Assembly (NCBI RefSeq): GCF_902459685.1
Contig: NZ_CABPSF010000001.1
Span: forward strand, 62,001 to 126,000
Length of the DNA stretch: 64,000 nucleotides
Source: Pandoraea iniqua
Lineage (GTDB): Bacteria > Pseudomonadota > Gammaproteobacteria > Burkholderiales > Burkholderiaceae
Reading direction: 5' to 3'
The position numbers and the translations under genes are program-made. The notes below the pieces were generated by a model. That model ran no database searches. It saw only the letters and a program-made list of their open reading frames with translations, and was not told the origin of the DNA. Each line of letters starts with the position of its first letter. The stretch's first letter is position 1. Below are positions 44,831 through 58,400 of the stretch, piece by piece.

Positions 44831-46420
44831 ATGAACGACTTCTGGCAACACTGCGCGACGCGTCTCGAGCAAGAGCTCACGCCCCAGCAATTCCGTACGT
44901 GGATTAAACCGCTGGCGCCGCTCGACTTCGACGAGGCTTCGCGCACGCTCAAAATTGGTGCGCCCAACCGCTTCAAGCTGGATTGGGTGAAGAGCCAGTT
45001 TTCGGGCCGCATCCAGAGTATGGCGTCCGACTTCTGGAACGAGCCGGTCGAAGTGACCTTCGTGCTCGACCCGAAGGCCGGCATGCGTGTGCCGTCGTCC
45101 ACCCCTGCCCCCACGCCCACCCCGGCATCGGTTGCCACGCAGGCGCCGGCCGCCCAGCGTACGACACCGGTTGGCGCGCAGACTGGCGCGAATGGCGCCA
45201 ACGGTTCGAATGGTGCGAACGGTGCCCATGGCGGACAACACGGGTCACATGGGTCGCATGGATCGCAGGGCGCTGACGGCGCCGCGCTCGACGGCGAGCG
45301 TCCCGATCTGGAAGCCAGCGAAGCCGAGGCCGTGCGCCGCAACTGGCGGGTCACGCCGCAAGAGCCGGCGCAGACCCATGAGGTCGAATCGATTTACGAG
45401 CGCTCGAAGCTCAACCCGGTGCTGACCTTCGACAACTTCGTGACGGGTAAGTCGAATCAGCTCGCCCGCGCGGCGGCGATTCAGGTCGCGAACAATCCGG
45501 GCACGTCGTACAACCCGTTGTTCCTGTACGGCGGCGTCGGTCTGGGTAAGACCCACTTGATTCACGCCATCGGCAACCAGTTGCTGGCCGAGAAGCAGAA
45601 TCCGCGAATTCGTTACATCCACGCCGAGCAATACGTATCCGACGTGGTGAAAGCCTACCAACGGAAGGCTTTCGATGAGTTCAAGCGTTATTACCATTCG
45701 CTCGATCTGTTGCTGATCGACGATATTCAGTTTTTCTCGGGAAAGAGCCGTACGCAGGAAGAATTCTTCTACGCGTTCGAGGCGCTGATCGCGAACCGTG
45801 CGCAGGTGATCATCACGAGCGACACGTATCCGAAGGAAATCACCGGCATCGACGACCGCCTGATTTCGCGCTTCGATTCGGGGCTGACCGTGGCCATCGA
45901 GCCGCCTGAGCTCGAAATGCGCGTCGCCATCCTGATCAAGAAGGCGCAGGCCGAAGGCGTAGGGCTGTCGGAAGACGTGGCGTTCTTCGTAGGTAAGCAC
46001 CTGCGCTCGAACGTGCGCGAGCTCGAAGGTGCGTTGCGCAAGATTCTGGCGTATTCGAAGTTCCATGGCCGAGAGATCACGATCGAGCTGACCAAGGAAG
46101 CGCTGAAAGATCTGCTGACGGTTCAGAATCGTCAGATTTCTGTCGAAAACATCCAAAAGACCGTCGCCGATTTTTACAATATCAAGGTCGCCGACATGTA
46201 TTCGAAAAAGCGGCCTGCCAATATTGCACGGCCGCGACAGATCGCGATGTATCTGGCAAAGGAGCTCACGCAAAAGAGCCTGCCGGAGATTGGCGAACTG
46301 TTCGGCGGACGCGATCATACGACCGTGTTGCATGCCGTGCGCAAGATTGCCGAAGAGCGTAGCAAGGATGCGCAACTCAACCACGAGTTGCACGTGCTGG
46401 AGCAGACGCTCAAGGGTTAA
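44831..46420 (+). CDS. dnaA: Chromosomal replication initiator DnaA
   Basis: 529-residue AAA+ initiator. Domain I ([20 protein letters not shown]) is followed by a long low-complexity domain II (about 95-180), rich in Pro/Thr, then Gly-Ala-Asn and His-Gly-Ser repeats. Domain III has Walker [11 protein letters not shown], Walker [11 protein letters not shown] and sensor [10 protein letters not shown]. Domain IV carries the DnaA-box-binding helix-turn-helix with signature [15 protein letters not shown]. Length exceeds E. coli DnaA (467 aa) because of domain II. It is followed by dnaN and gyrB. Confidence 0.98.
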   Translation: MNDFWQHCATRLEQELTPQQFRTWIKPLAPLDFDEASRTLKIGAPNRFKLDWVKSQFSGRIQSMASDFWNEPVEVTFVLDPKAGMRVPSSTPAPTPTPASVATQAPAAQRTTPVGAQTGANGANGSNGANGAHGGQHGSHGSHGSQGADGAALDGERPDLEASEAEAVRRNWRVTPQEPAQTHEVESIYERSKLNPVLTFDNFVTGKSNQLARAAAIQVANNPGTSYNPLFLYGGVGLGKTHLIHAIGNQLLAEKQNPRIRYIHAEQYVSDVVKAYQRKAFDEFKRYYHSLDLLLIDDIQFFSGKSRTQEEFFYAFEALIANRAQVIITSDTYPKEITGIDDRLISRFDSGLTVAIEPPELEMRVAILIKKAQAEGVGLSEDVAFFVGKHLRSNVRELEGALRKILAYSKFHGREITIELTKEALKDLLTVQNRQISVENIQKTVADFYNIKVADMYSKKRPANIARPRQIAMYLAKELTQKSLPEIGELFGGRDHTTVLHAVRKIAEERSKDAQLNHELHVLEQTLKG

Positions 46421-46523
46421 ATCGAAAGGTCTGGCGAAGCGTCGGCAAGCGATTGGCGAAAGGTAGTCGGCAGCATCGATGCCGGGGGGTATGGCGGGGC
46501 GCGAGCGGGGTTGCTCGTCTCCC

Positions 46524-46612
46524 TGTGGATAAGCTGGGAGCGGTTTGGGGGCAATTCGTGTTTTCGGGCACAATAGCGGATCGGCGCACATTGCGTCCCC
46601 CGATCATCCACA
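46524..46612. promoter_or_regulatory. DnaA boxes between dnaA and dnaN
   Basis: A perfect box TGTGGATAA lies at 46524-46532 and a one-mismatch box TCATCCACA at 46604-46612, in the 298-bp dnaA-dnaN gap. They may serve dnaN promoter control or an origin segment, as in species with a bipartite oriC. Confidence 0.6.
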
Positions 46613-46718
46613 GCGTTTTCCGCCCTGTTATCCCTTTTGCAAGCGATTGATTGGTAAGGGAATCTTCGGGTTATCAGCAGGAACTGGCGCCCGTTAACAG
46701 TTACTACGAAGGATAAAT

Positions 46719-47825
46719 ATGCAATTGGTCAAAACTCAACGAGACAATCTGCTGCGGCCGCTGCAAATTGTGAGTGGCATCGTCGAGCGTCGCCATACGT
46801 TGCCGATTCTGGCCAATTTGCTCATTCGCAAGCACGGACAGGACATCTCGTTCCTCTCCACCGATCTGGAACTCCAGATCACCACGACCGCCGATTGCGG
46901 TGCGGGCGCCGATGATGTGGCGACCACCGTGGCGGCGCGCAAGCTGCTCGACATCCTGCGCAACATGCCGGACGCCGAAGTGGCACTCTCGCTGTCGGAC
47001 AAGCGTCTGACGGTGCAGGCCGGCAAGAGCCGTTTCCAGTTGCAGACGCTGGCCGCGGAAGACTTCCCGACCGTGGCCGAGGCGAAGGATTACGCCGCGA
47101 GCTTCGCGTTGCCGCAGCGCACGTTCCGCCAGTTGCTGGCGATGGTGCACTTTGCGATGGCGCAGCAGGACATCCGCTACTACCTGAACGGCATGCTGCT
47201 GGTGGTCGACGGTGAAGAGATCAAGGCTGTGGCGACGGACGGTCACCGTCTGGCGTACAGCAGCACGAAGATTGCCGGCGAGAAGTTTGCCAAGCAGGAA
47301 GTGATCATCCCGCGCAAGACGATTCTCGAGCTGCAACGTCTGATGGAAGACATCGACGACCCCGTGCAGATCGACGTGGCGCCGAGCCAGGTCAAGTTCC
47401 GTTTTGCGAATGTCGAACTGGTGTCGAAGCTGGTCGAGGGTAAGTTCCCGGACTTCACGCGCGTGATTCCGAAGGGCTATGCGAACAGCTTCACGATCAG
47501 CCGCGAAGAGCTGCATCGTTCGCTGCAACGTGCAGCGATCGTGACGTCGGACAAATTCAAGGGCGTGCGTTTCACGCTGGCGCCGAATCTGCTGACGATC
47601 ATCGCGAGCAATTCCGAGCAGGAAGAAGCGCGCGAAGAAATCGAAATCGATTACAGCGGTGACTCGGTGGACATCGGTTTCAACGTCACGTATCTGCTCG
47701 ACGTGCTGGCCAACCTGAAGGTCGAGCAAGTGAAGATCAGTCTGGGCGACGCCAATTCGAGCGCGTTGATCACACTGCCGGACAACGACGAGTTCAAGTA
47801 CGTCGTGATGCCGATGCGCATTTAA
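46719..47825 (+). CDS. dnaN: DNA polymerase III beta subunit (sliding clamp)
   Basis: 368-residue ring-forming clamp made of three similar domains. It has family segments MQLVKTQRDNLLRPLQIVSG, RRHTLPILANLLI, DGHRLAYSSTKI and the C-terminal YVVMPMRI. GAAGGA precedes ATG 46719. It tethers polymerase III and recruits Hda for regulatory inactivation of DnaA. Standard dnaA-dnaN-gyrB order. Confidence 0.98.
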   Translation: MQLVKTQRDNLLRPLQIVSGIVERRHTLPILANLLIRKHGQDISFLSTDLELQITTTADCGAGADDVATTVAARKLLDILRNMPDAEVALSLSDKRLTVQAGKSRFQLQTLAAEDFPTVAEAKDYAASFALPQRTFRQLLAMVHFAMAQQDIRYYLNGMLLVVDGEEIKAVATDGHRLAYSSTKIAGEKFAKQEVIIPRKTILELQRLMEDIDDPVQIDVAPSQVKFRFANVELVSKLVEGKFPDFTRVIPKGYANSFTISREELHRSLQRAAIVTSDKFKGVRFTLAPNLLTIIASNSEQEEAREEIEIDYSGDSVDIGFNVTYLLDVLANLKVEQVKISLGDANSSALITLPDNDEFKYVVMPMRI

Positions 47826-47980
47826 GCGGAAATTCCGCTACACGCGCCGCCATGCGCGAAGGGGCCGAGCGCCCCTTTGGCGTTTCTAGAGGATGATCCT
47901 TTTGCAGGATAAATCGCTCTCCGGGTGCCAAAAGTGCCTGGGAGCGACAGGGTCATGAAGCAGCAAACCGTCAGCAATGA

Positions 47981-50479
<2,499 letters not shown>

Positions 50480-50542
50480 AGCGTCGTGTTCCTGTCGGGT
50501 TTAAACCGGCACGACCCCACAAAAACCACTGCGAAAGTACTT

Positions 50543-50576
50543 AGAGGGCCTTGAATTTCAAGGCCCTCTTTTTGTT
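50543..50576 (+). terminator. Rho-independent terminator after gyrB
   Basis: AGAGGGCCTTGA (50543-50554) pairs with TCAAGGCCCTCT (50558-50569), followed by a T-rich run (TTTTTGTTT). Because the flank is A-poor it acts mainly rightward. Confidence 0.92.
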
Positions 50577-50593
50577 TGCGATAGCCGCACAAC

Positions 50594-52066
50594 TCACTGC
50601 GCAGGCGCACCCGTTGCCTCGTCGATGTACTGCTCCATCAACGGGAAGAATGGATTCGACGACAGCCGCAGAAACGTGTCTGCACCGATCACCAGAAAGC
50701 CAACTTCGCCCCGCACGGACAACGCACCGAGATGTACGCCGAACGACTCTGTTTCGTCCGGACGGATGCCATAGAGCGAGTCCGACATCGGAAACGGTAA
50801 CGCCACATGCGACAGCGAGAAGATCTCCTGCGGGTAGCGCAATGCCAGCGGTGTGACGCGGGTATCGGCGCTGCCGGCCTCGGTCACTTGAGCCACCATG
50901 TCCGGCGAATCGGGCGTAGCGTTGGTGACGATGGTCGTACGATAGTTGCGCGGCGCGGGCGGCAGCAGACGCAGCATCGCATCCGAAGCGGCGGCCCGGA
51001 AGAACGGCACCATCTTCGCCGAACGATTGATGTCGAACAGCACCAACTCACTGCCGTTCGCCGGCAGGCGCTGATACAGCGCGCTTACCACCGCACGCGT
51101 GCTGACCGTGAAGTCGAGCACCGAATGGAACGTCAGCACCGGCGGCAGCGTACCGAGCTTGTCCTGACGGGACATGTCGACAATCTGCGACTGCAAGGCG
51201 CGCGTCAGCCGGTACGACTGCCGTGCCCCATTCACCGGGAACGAGTTGTATTTGAACGGGTTGAACTCGGGCACGATACCGAGCCACGCCGCCTTGGCGA
51301 AAGGCGGCAGATACGCCGGCAGCGCGGCTAACCCCGCAAAGCGGGCGAACGCGGTAATGCCGATCATCGGCGAAATCAGGATCAACCGGTCCGGCCGCGC
51401 GAGCTTGGGGTCTTCGATGGCACCCAGCGCGTACTGCATGGCGAGCGCCCCGCCGTTGGAAAAGCCGACGATATGCAACGGCAACGGCGCGGGGACCAGC
51501 GTGCGTGCCTCGCGTACCGCCAGACGCGTTGCCGAGGCCCAGTCCTCCCATGTGACATCCGACAGGCCCGACGGCACCGTGCCATGCCCCGGCAGGCGCA
51601 CAGCGACCACCGCAAAGCCGTCGCGCTGATAGCGCCGGCCGATATGCCGCAGGCTGTAAGGCGAATCCGTCAGACCGTGCAGCAACACGACGACCCCGCG
51701 CGGCGCGCCCGCCGGCATCAGCGTATAAGAGCGATTCCAGTCCTGCTGGAAATGCTCGGGATAGATCGGGCTTGCCGGGTTGAAGCGGTTGCTCGGCACC
51801 CGCTCCTCGGCGGGCAGATGGTCGCTGACATGCGTGCGCACGTCGTCGAATAAGACATTTTCGTGCGCCAGATACTGCGCCCATGTCGCGTGATCGATAT
51901 CGTCGTAATGCCAGTCAGGCGGCACGTAGGTGTGCCAGAGCGACAACGCTGGGCCGCGTTGCGTTTCGTAAATGCGCAAGGCGAGGAATGTCGCCAGCAC
52001 GAGCAACAGGCCGATCACGCACCGCTTGCTCCACTTCTTCACGACGCCGGACAATTTGCTCTGCAT
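50594..52066 (-). CDS. Membrane-anchored alpha/beta hydrolase
   Basis: 490-residue protein with an N-terminal transmembrane helix (CVIGLLLVLATFLALRIYET) and an alpha/beta-hydrolase domain from about residue 115. The oxyanion region is GVVVLLHGLTDSPYSLRHIG, the nucleophile elbow is GFSNGGALAMQYA, and LTFHSVLDFTVSTRAVVSAL lies near the expected acid. The substrate is unknown; a periplasm-facing lipase or esterase is possible. It is downstream of the DASS transporter gene on the same strand, 33 bp away. Confidence 0.82.
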   Translation of the reverse strand: MQSKLSGVVKKWSKRCVIGLLLVLATFLALRIYETQRGPALSLWHTYVPPDWHYDDIDHATWAQYLAHENVLFDDVRTHVSDHLPAEERVPSNRFNPASPIYPEHFQQDWNRSYTLMPAGAPRGVVVLLHGLTDSPYSLRHIGRRYQRDGFAVVAVRLPGHGTVPSGLSDVTWEDWASATRLAVREARTLVPAPLPLHIVGFSNGGALAMQYALGAIEDPKLARPDRLILISPMIGITAFARFAGLAALPAYLPPFAKAAWLGIVPEFNPFKYNSFPVNGARQSYRLTRALQSQIVDMSRQDKLGTLPPVLTFHSVLDFTVSTRAVVSALYQRLPANGSELVLFDINRSAKMVPFFRAAASDAMLRLLPPAPRNYRTTIVTNATPDSPDMVAQVTEAGSADTRVTPLALRYPQEIFSLSHVALPFPMSDSLYGIRPDETESFGVHLGALSVRGEVGFLVIGADTFLRLSSNPFFPLMEQYIDEATGAPAQ

Positions 52067-52099
52067 GAGGCAATCTTCCTTTGTCTTGCTGACATCGAA

Positions 52100-53926
52100 T
52101 CAAGCCGGCCAAAAGACGGGCACCAGCGCCACGCAGATCACGCCTGCCGCCAGCGTAATCGGCACGCCGATCCTGACGAAATCCCGGAAGGTGTAGCCGC
52201 CCGCGCTGCTGATCAGCGCGTTGACGGGCGTGGCGATGGGCGAAATATAGGCTGCCGACGCGGCGATCGCAACGGTCATCGCGAACGGCGCCGGCGGCAT
52301 ATGCAAATGCTCCGCCATGGTGATGGCGACGGGCGTCATCAGCACGGCCGTGGGCGTGCTCGACACCACCGTGCCGAAAATCACCGTCAACGCGAAGACG
52401 GCGGCCAGCATGCTGTGGATGCCCCACTCGCTCGCCACGTACACCAGACCATCGGCAACCATGTCGATGCCACCGGTTCGTTGCAGTGCAATGGCGAACG
52501 GCAGCATGCCGACGATCAGCACGATGCTGCGCCAGTGAATGGCCCGATACGCACTCTCCCAGTTCACGCAGCCGAAAAAACCCATCAGCAGCGCCCCGGT
52601 GAGGCCCGCGAACAGGTTCGGAATGCCCGGCATCATGAACATCGCGATCACCAGTGCCGTACACAGCATGGCCTCGATTGCCCGGTGCGGTGCGGGCACG
52701 GACGACTCGCTCTCGATCGGCATGGCCAGACAGACCAAGTCATGCTCCACCGATTGCAGCGTGAAGATGCTGTCCCACGGGCCGACCACCAGCAGCGTGT
52801 CACCGACCTTGAGCGGCGTCGACTGGAGCCCTTCTGCGACTGGCCCGCCGGCCCGGCGCAGCCCGACGATCGTCACGCCATAACGGCGCAATGCCGAATT
52901 GCGCGCGATGCCGCCCACCAGTCCCGAGTCCGGCGGCACGATGACCTCGGCCATGCCGACTTCATGCGTCTGGTCCATGAAATAGGCGCCGGACAGCGTC
53001 GTCTGTGCCAGCCGATAGCGCGTGCAGAGGGCCGACACGTCGAAGGCCTCGGCATCGGCATCGGCGTCGAGCAGCAGAATGTCGCCGCCGGCAAGCACCG
53101 TGTCGGCATTGCCGAGCAGGACACTGGCACCCATCGGGGTGCGCCGCTCCACGGCGACCACATGGGCGCCGTAGTCATCCGCCAGATCGATGTCGTCGAG
53201 CGAGCGGCCGATCAGTGGCGAGGCCGACCGCAGCCGCAGCCAGTGCGCGCGCCCCCGCAGCGAATAGCGCTCGATCCAGTCGCGCATGGTCGGGCGCGGC
53301 AGGCTGGCGGCCGGCGTCGGGCCGTGCAGCCGGCGGCTGGCGAACATCATGTAACCGATGGCGACGACAAGCATCGGCGCGCCGACACGCGTGATGTCGA
53401 AGAGCCCGAACGCCGGGTACCCCCGGTACACCATGGCGCTGTTGACGACCAGATTCGATGTCGTGGCGACCAGCGTGAGCATGCCGCTGGTCAGGGCGGC
53501 CACGCCCACCGGCATGATGAGCCGGGCATGCGGAATCTCCGCCTTGCGGGCGATGTTCAGCACGATCGGGATGAAGATGGCGACGATGGCCGTGGAGCTC
53601 ATGAACGAACCCATCAAGGCCACCATGAGCATGAGTAGCGCGACGAGCCGGCGTTCGCTCTGGCCGCCATGACGGATCAGGAACTCGCCGACGCGGTGCG
53701 CGATACCGGTGCGCACGAGTCCGTCGCCGATGACAAACAGCGACGCAATCAGAATGATGTTGGGATCCGAGAAGCCGGCGACGGCCTCCGGCAATGTGAC
53801 GATGCCGAGCGTCGGCAGCAGGATGATCATGATCAACGCGACGGCGTCCGTGCGGGGGCGTCCCACTACGAACATGACGATGGCGCTGAACAGCAGGCCG
53901 ACGGTGAGCAGGAGATCGGTGGACAC
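52100..53926 (-). CDS. SLC13/DASS-type anion transporter with two TrkA-C domains
   Basis: 608-residue permease of the divalent-anion:Na+ symporter type. The membrane halves flank a cytoplasmic pair of TrkA-C (RCK-C) domains (about 215-380; e.g. GASVLLGNADTVLAGGDILL and PLKVGDTLLVVGPWDSIFTL). Transport motifs include FSDPNIILIASLFVIGDGLV, VATTSNLVVNSAMVYRGY and FGTVVSSTPTAVLMTPVAI. GTG 53926 is chosen since the upstream open frame has no membrane features; its ribosome-binding site is weak. Sulfate or dicarboxylate is a plausible substrate. Confidence 0.85.
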   Translation of the reverse strand: MSTDLLLTVGLLFSAIVMFVVGRPRTDAVALIMIILLPTLGIVTLPEAVAGFSDPNIILIASLFVIGDGLVRTGIAHRVGEFLIRHGGQSERRLVALLMLMVALMGSFMSSTAIVAIFIPIVLNIARKAEIPHARLIMPVGVAALTSGMLTLVATTSNLVVNSAMVYRGYPAFGLFDITRVGAPMLVVAIGYMMFASRRLHGPTPAASLPRPTMRDWIERYSLRGRAHWLRLRSASPLIGRSLDDIDLADDYGAHVVAVERRTPMGASVLLGNADTVLAGGDILLLDADADAEAFDVSALCTRYRLAQTTLSGAYFMDQTHEVGMAEVIVPPDSGLVGGIARNSALRRYGVTIVGLRRAGGPVAEGLQSTPLKVGDTLLVVGPWDSIFTLQSVEHDLVCLAMPIESESSVPAPHRAIEAMLCTALVIAMFMMPGIPNLFAGLTGALLMGFFGCVNWESAYRAIHWRSIVLIVGMLPFAIALQRTGGIDMVADGLVYVASEWGIHSMLAAVFALTVIFGTVVSSTPTAVLMTPVAITMAEHLHMPPAPFAMTVAIAASAAYISPIATPVNALISSAGGYTFRDFVRIGVPITLAAGVICVALVPVFWPA

Positions 53927-54247
53927 TGGACTGTGTTGGGGACGACACGTTCGGAATCCTTCGCCAGTCGATTCTATAGCATCGACACGCGGGTCTGGCG
54001 ACGGCGTTTTGCAACCGATCGATCGCCCGATCCATCGGCGCCACACCTTCCCATGCTGGTATCCATTGCGCCGACGCGCGCCGCGCAAGTAATAAAAATT
54101 ACTCCGTGCATCGTCTTGCATGACCGCGCGCAATCCTGCGCAAATTTTCGAATAGACTGGATCGCAAGAGGCCGAGCGCCATCGAAGTAGCGAATTCTGT
54201 GCGACACGTTCCGGGACGTACCGAAGGTCCCGACTTAGGAGTTTGTC
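53927..54247. other. Divergent promoter region of the transporter and the RND operon
   Basis: 321 bp with no supportable gene. The AT-rich segment AAGTAATAAAAATTACT (54088-54104) contains an AGTAAT/ATTACT inverted repeat of 6-bp arms and could be an operator or a promoter element. TAGGAG before 54248 is the ribosome-binding site of the adaptor gene. No regulator gene is adjacent. Confidence 0.45.
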
Positions 54248-55450
54248 ATGCCGGCGCATCGCCTCGATACGACATCTTCGACTCGCCTTCGACAGGCCTG
54301 CCACCATCGCTCGATTCGCTTTGCCTCCTGTTGTCTCTGCCTGACGCTGCTCGCAAGCTGCGGCCAGCGGGACAAGCCACCGGCCGAAGCCGTCGCCCGC
54401 CCGGTCAAGCTGTTCACGGTGGCCGGTAGCGACACGGCGTCACTGCGCGAATTCTCCGGCCGGGTCGAACGCACGAACGTCTCGCCGCTGGCATTCCAGG
54501 TGCCCGGGCGCGTTGTCGAGATCCTCGTGCTCGACGGTCGACGCGTCGTCAAAGGCCAACTGCTCGCGAGGCTCGACGCAGAACCGTTCGAACTCCAGCT
54601 CCGGCGCGCCGAAGCGCAGTACGCTCAACTGTCCAGCGACGTACAACGCAAATCGGAACTCCATTCGGACGGCATCCTGTCGGACGGCGCCTTCGAGCAA
54701 CTCAAGAGCGCGCTCGTGTCCGCCGGCGTTGCCCGCGATCTGGCCCGGCGCGACCTGCGCAACACACGACTCGTCGCACCGTTCGACGGCCGCGTCCTAC
54801 AACGCAATATCGAAACGGAACAGACCGTGCAAGCCGGCGCACCGGCCATGAGCTTCGAATCGCTCAACCGCGCCGATATCGGTATCGAGCTGCCTCAGAG
54901 CCTCGTCGAACGCTTGCCGCTCAACGCGTCGCTACACGCGCAAGCATGGACGACGGATCGGCCCGACGAACGCATCGAGCTCCAGTATCGCGAGTCGTCC
55001 GTCGCCGCCGGCCCGCAGGGCGCGTCGTATCGGTTGATCTTTACGGCGGCGTCGCGCGTGCCCGAGAGACTGCTGCCGGGCATGGCCGTGCGTGTCAGGC
55101 TGACCACGCCCCTACCCGCCGTCGCGGCGTCAACGTCGTCCTCCGCCGCCGCGGCGGCCGCCCCCACTCCCGCCTCTGCCGCCGCCGCAGCGACCGCCAC
55201 CGCCACGGCCCAAACCACGCTGCCGTTCAGCGCACTGGCGGCCGCGCCCGACGGCACACACCGCGTGTGGCGCGTGCAAGGCCCGGACCGCCGGGTGCAT
55301 GCCGTCACGGTCAACCCACGCGAGATTCATGATGCCGACGGCACCGTCGAAGTCACCGGCGCGCTCGCACCCGGCGACACGATCGTGGCCGCCGGCGTGA
55401 ATCAACTGAAGGAAGGAGACGCCGTCCGGCCGCTGGGAGCCTCGCGATGA
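54248..55450 (+). CDS. RND efflux periplasmic adaptor (membrane fusion lipoprotein)
   Basis: 400-residue adaptor of a tripartite pump. The lipoprotein signal ends LLASCGQRDK. Then come the barrel-lipoyl halves (SPLAFQVPGRVVEILVLDGR, GQLLARLDAEPFELQLRRAE), an alpha-hairpin (about 115-170), the second lipoyl half TRLVAPFDGRVLQRNIETEQ, and the beta-barrel and membrane-proximal domains. An Ala-rich insert (SSSAAAAAAPTPASAAAAAT) interrupts the barrel region. Its stop overlaps the RND gene start (ATGA). Confidence 0.92.
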   Translation: MPAHRLDTTSSTRLRQACHHRSIRFASCCLCLTLLASCGQRDKPPAEAVARPVKLFTVAGSDTASLREFSGRVERTNVSPLAFQVPGRVVEILVLDGRRVVKGQLLARLDAEPFELQLRRAEAQYAQLSSDVQRKSELHSDGILSDGAFEQLKSALVSAGVARDLARRDLRNTRLVAPFDGRVLQRNIETEQTVQAGAPAMSFESLNRADIGIELPQSLVERLPLNASLHAQAWTTDRPDERIELQYRESSVAAGPQGASYRLIFTAASRVPERLLPGMAVRVRLTTPLPAVAASTSSSAAAAAAPTPASAAAAATATATAQTTLPFSALAAAPDGTHRVWRVQGPDRRVHAVTVNPREIHDADGTVEVTGALAPGDTIVAAGVNQLKEGDAVRPLGASR

Positions 55451-58400
55451 ATCTCGCCCGCCCCCTGATCGAGCGGCCGCTGATCGCGTCGATGATCGCG
55501 CTGGCCTGCCTGCTCGGCGGCCTGTTCGCCTACGTCAACATCGGCCGTCTGGAAGACCCGAAATTCACGATCAAATCCGCCATGGTCGTGACGACGTTCC
55601 CCGGCGCCAGTGCGGCCGACGTCGAACGTCAGGTCACCGATCTGCTGGAAAGCTCCATCCAGCAGATGGAGCAAATCGACGTGGTGACATCCCGCTCGCT
55701 GCCCGGCTACTCCGAGATTCGCGTCAACATTCGCGACACCTATACGACCGATCAACTGCCTCAGGTCTGGGACGAGTTGCGGCGCTCGGTCGGCGACGTC
55801 CAGCCCCGGCTGCCCGCAGGCGCAGGCCCGTCCGTGGTCGTGGACCGCTTTGGCGACGTCTACGGCATGTTCTACGCGCTGACAGGCGACGGCTATACCG
55901 ACGCAGAACGCTTCGCCTACGCCCGCGAGCTGCGCCGCCAGCTACTAACGATGCCCGACGTATCCGACGTCGTGATCGGCGGCAACCAAACCGAACAGGT
56001 GCGGGTGGACGTGCCGCAGTCGTCACTGATCGCTGCGAATCTCTCGTCCGACGACATCGCGCAGGCCCTCGCGCTGCAAGGCGAAACGCGAACGGCCGGC
56101 CGCCTGCGCGTGGCCGGCACCGACGTGCGCATCGCGCCCACCGGGCAGATCAACTCGGTGGCCGACGTCGCTGCGCTGCCCGTGGGCGCCACCGCCGGCC
56201 CGATCCAGTTGGGAGACATCGCGCGCGTGTCGGCCGGCTACGCCAGCGTGCCTACCCAACTGATTCGTTACGACGGCCAACCGGCACTGACCATCGGCAT
56301 CAGTGCCAGAGCCAACGTCAACGTCGTGAAGGTCGGCCGGGACGTGAAGGCGAAACTGGACGCACTGACACGCGACCGCCCCATCGGTATGACGTTGCAC
56401 ACGCTCTACGACCAGCCGGAAATCGTCGATGCCAGCGTCAAGGGTTTCATGTTCGACGTCTTTCTGTCCGTGGTGATTGTCGGCGTCGCGCTCGGTATCG
56501 GTCTGGGCTGGCGCGCCGGCGTCATCCTGAGCGCGGAGCTGCTCCTGTCGATTCTGGGCACGCTGGCCATCATGTATGCGGCCGGCATCGAGCTGGAGCG
56601 TATCTCGCTCGGTGCGCTGATCATCGTCATGGGGATGCTTACCGACAACACGATCGTCGTTTGCGAAGGCATGCTCGTGCAGATCGAGCGCGGCAAGTCG
56701 CACATCGAAGCGGCCGGAGACGTCCTGCGCCAGCAGCAGTGGGTGCTGCTGGCCTCGACGATCGTGGGTATTCTCGCGTTCTCCGGCATTGGCCTGTCGC
56801 CGGACGCCGTCGGCGAATTTTGCTTCTCGCTGTTCGCCGTGGCGGCGATCTCGCTGCTGCTCAGTTGGGTGATCGCGGTCGCGCTCACCCCGTTGTTCGG
56901 CAAATATCTGTTCAAGCTGAAACCGAAAACCGACGACGCCGCGTCGGGCCAGCCGGAATATGGCGGTGCCGTCTACACCCGCTATCGCCGCGTGCTCACG
57001 TGGGTCATCCCGCGCCGCGCTGCCGCCATCGCCGGGCTGATCGTGCTCACGGCGCTGGGCATCTTCGGCTTCCGCTATGTCGAGCAGAGCTTCTTCCCGC
57101 AGTCGACCACGCCGATGTTCTACGTCGACATGCGCCTGCCGCGCGGCACCGATATCGCCGCGACCTCGGCGCGCGCCGCCGCCGTCGAGCGCGCGCTGAG
57201 CAATCGCAAGGGGGTCGAGAACGTCGCCACGTACGTCGGCGGCGGCGCGACGCGCTTCGTGCTGGTCTACGAGCCGGAGGCGCGCGATCCGGGCTATGCC
57301 CAGTTCATCGTGCAGGTAAAGAGCGCTGGCGACATCGACGGCATGGCACCCGGCATCCTTGCCTCGTTGCGGGCCGATCACCCCGAGGCGCAGTGGACCG
57401 TGTCACGGCCCAGCTTCGGGCCGGGCGGCGGCACGCCGATTCAGGTGCGCCTGCAAGGCCCCGATCCTGCTGTGCTGCGTCAGCTTGGCGACAAGGTCAG
57501 TCATGCCCTGCTCGCCGATAACGATATCGACGGCGTTCGCGACGACTGGGAGCAGCCGATAGAAGTCTTGCGGCCGCTGTTCGATGAGTCCCGGGCGCGC
57601 GCCGCCGGGGTCACGCGCCGGCAGTTCGGCGACGTACTGGCCTACGCCACTGACGGCCTGACAAGCGGTGTGTTCCGCGAAGAAGACCAGATCATCCCGA
57701 TCGTATTGGCCGAGCCGAATGCCGTGCGCGGCACCGATCGCCTGCGCAACCTGCAAGTGTTCAGCGCCACGCAACGGCGTTACGTACCCATTGCCGATGT
57801 CACGGACGGTTTCGCGATCCGCACCGAGGAAGGCGGCTTTGCCCGCCGCGAACGTATTCGGACGCTGACGGTGTTCGCGGGCGTCAAATACGGCCACAAC
57901 AGCGTCGCAGCCTTCGAGCGCATTCGCGGCGCGGTCGAAGCCATTTCGCTGCCGCCCGGCTATCACATGGAATGGGGGGGCGAGCATGAGTCTTCGTCGA
58001 AGGCGCAGGCCAGTCTGTTCCGGCAATTGCCGATGGGTTTCCTCGCGATGATCCTGATCGTGCTGTTCATGTTCCGCCGTGTGAAATCGGCGCTGGTGGT
58101 GCTGTTCGTCGTGCCCATGGGCATCATCGGCGTCACATTCGGACTGACCGTGTTTCGCGGCACGTTCGGCTTCATGTCGCTGCTCGGCCTGTTGAGTCTG
58201 GTCGGCATGATGATCAAGAACGGCGTCGTGCTCGTGCAGGAAATCGACCATCAGGTAGAAACGGGCGTCGCCCCGTACGATGCGATCGTCGACGGCGCCA
58301 TGAGCCGCCTGCGCCCGGTGGCGCTGGCAGCCGGCACGACCATTCTCGGCATGGTGCCGCTGCTTTGGGACCCCTTCTTCAAGGACATGGCGATCACGAT

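Noticed and set aside
53927-54307. 127-residue N-terminal extension of the DASS transporter
   Set aside because: It has no hydrophobic or conserved segment and would cover the divergent promoter and the adaptor gene start.
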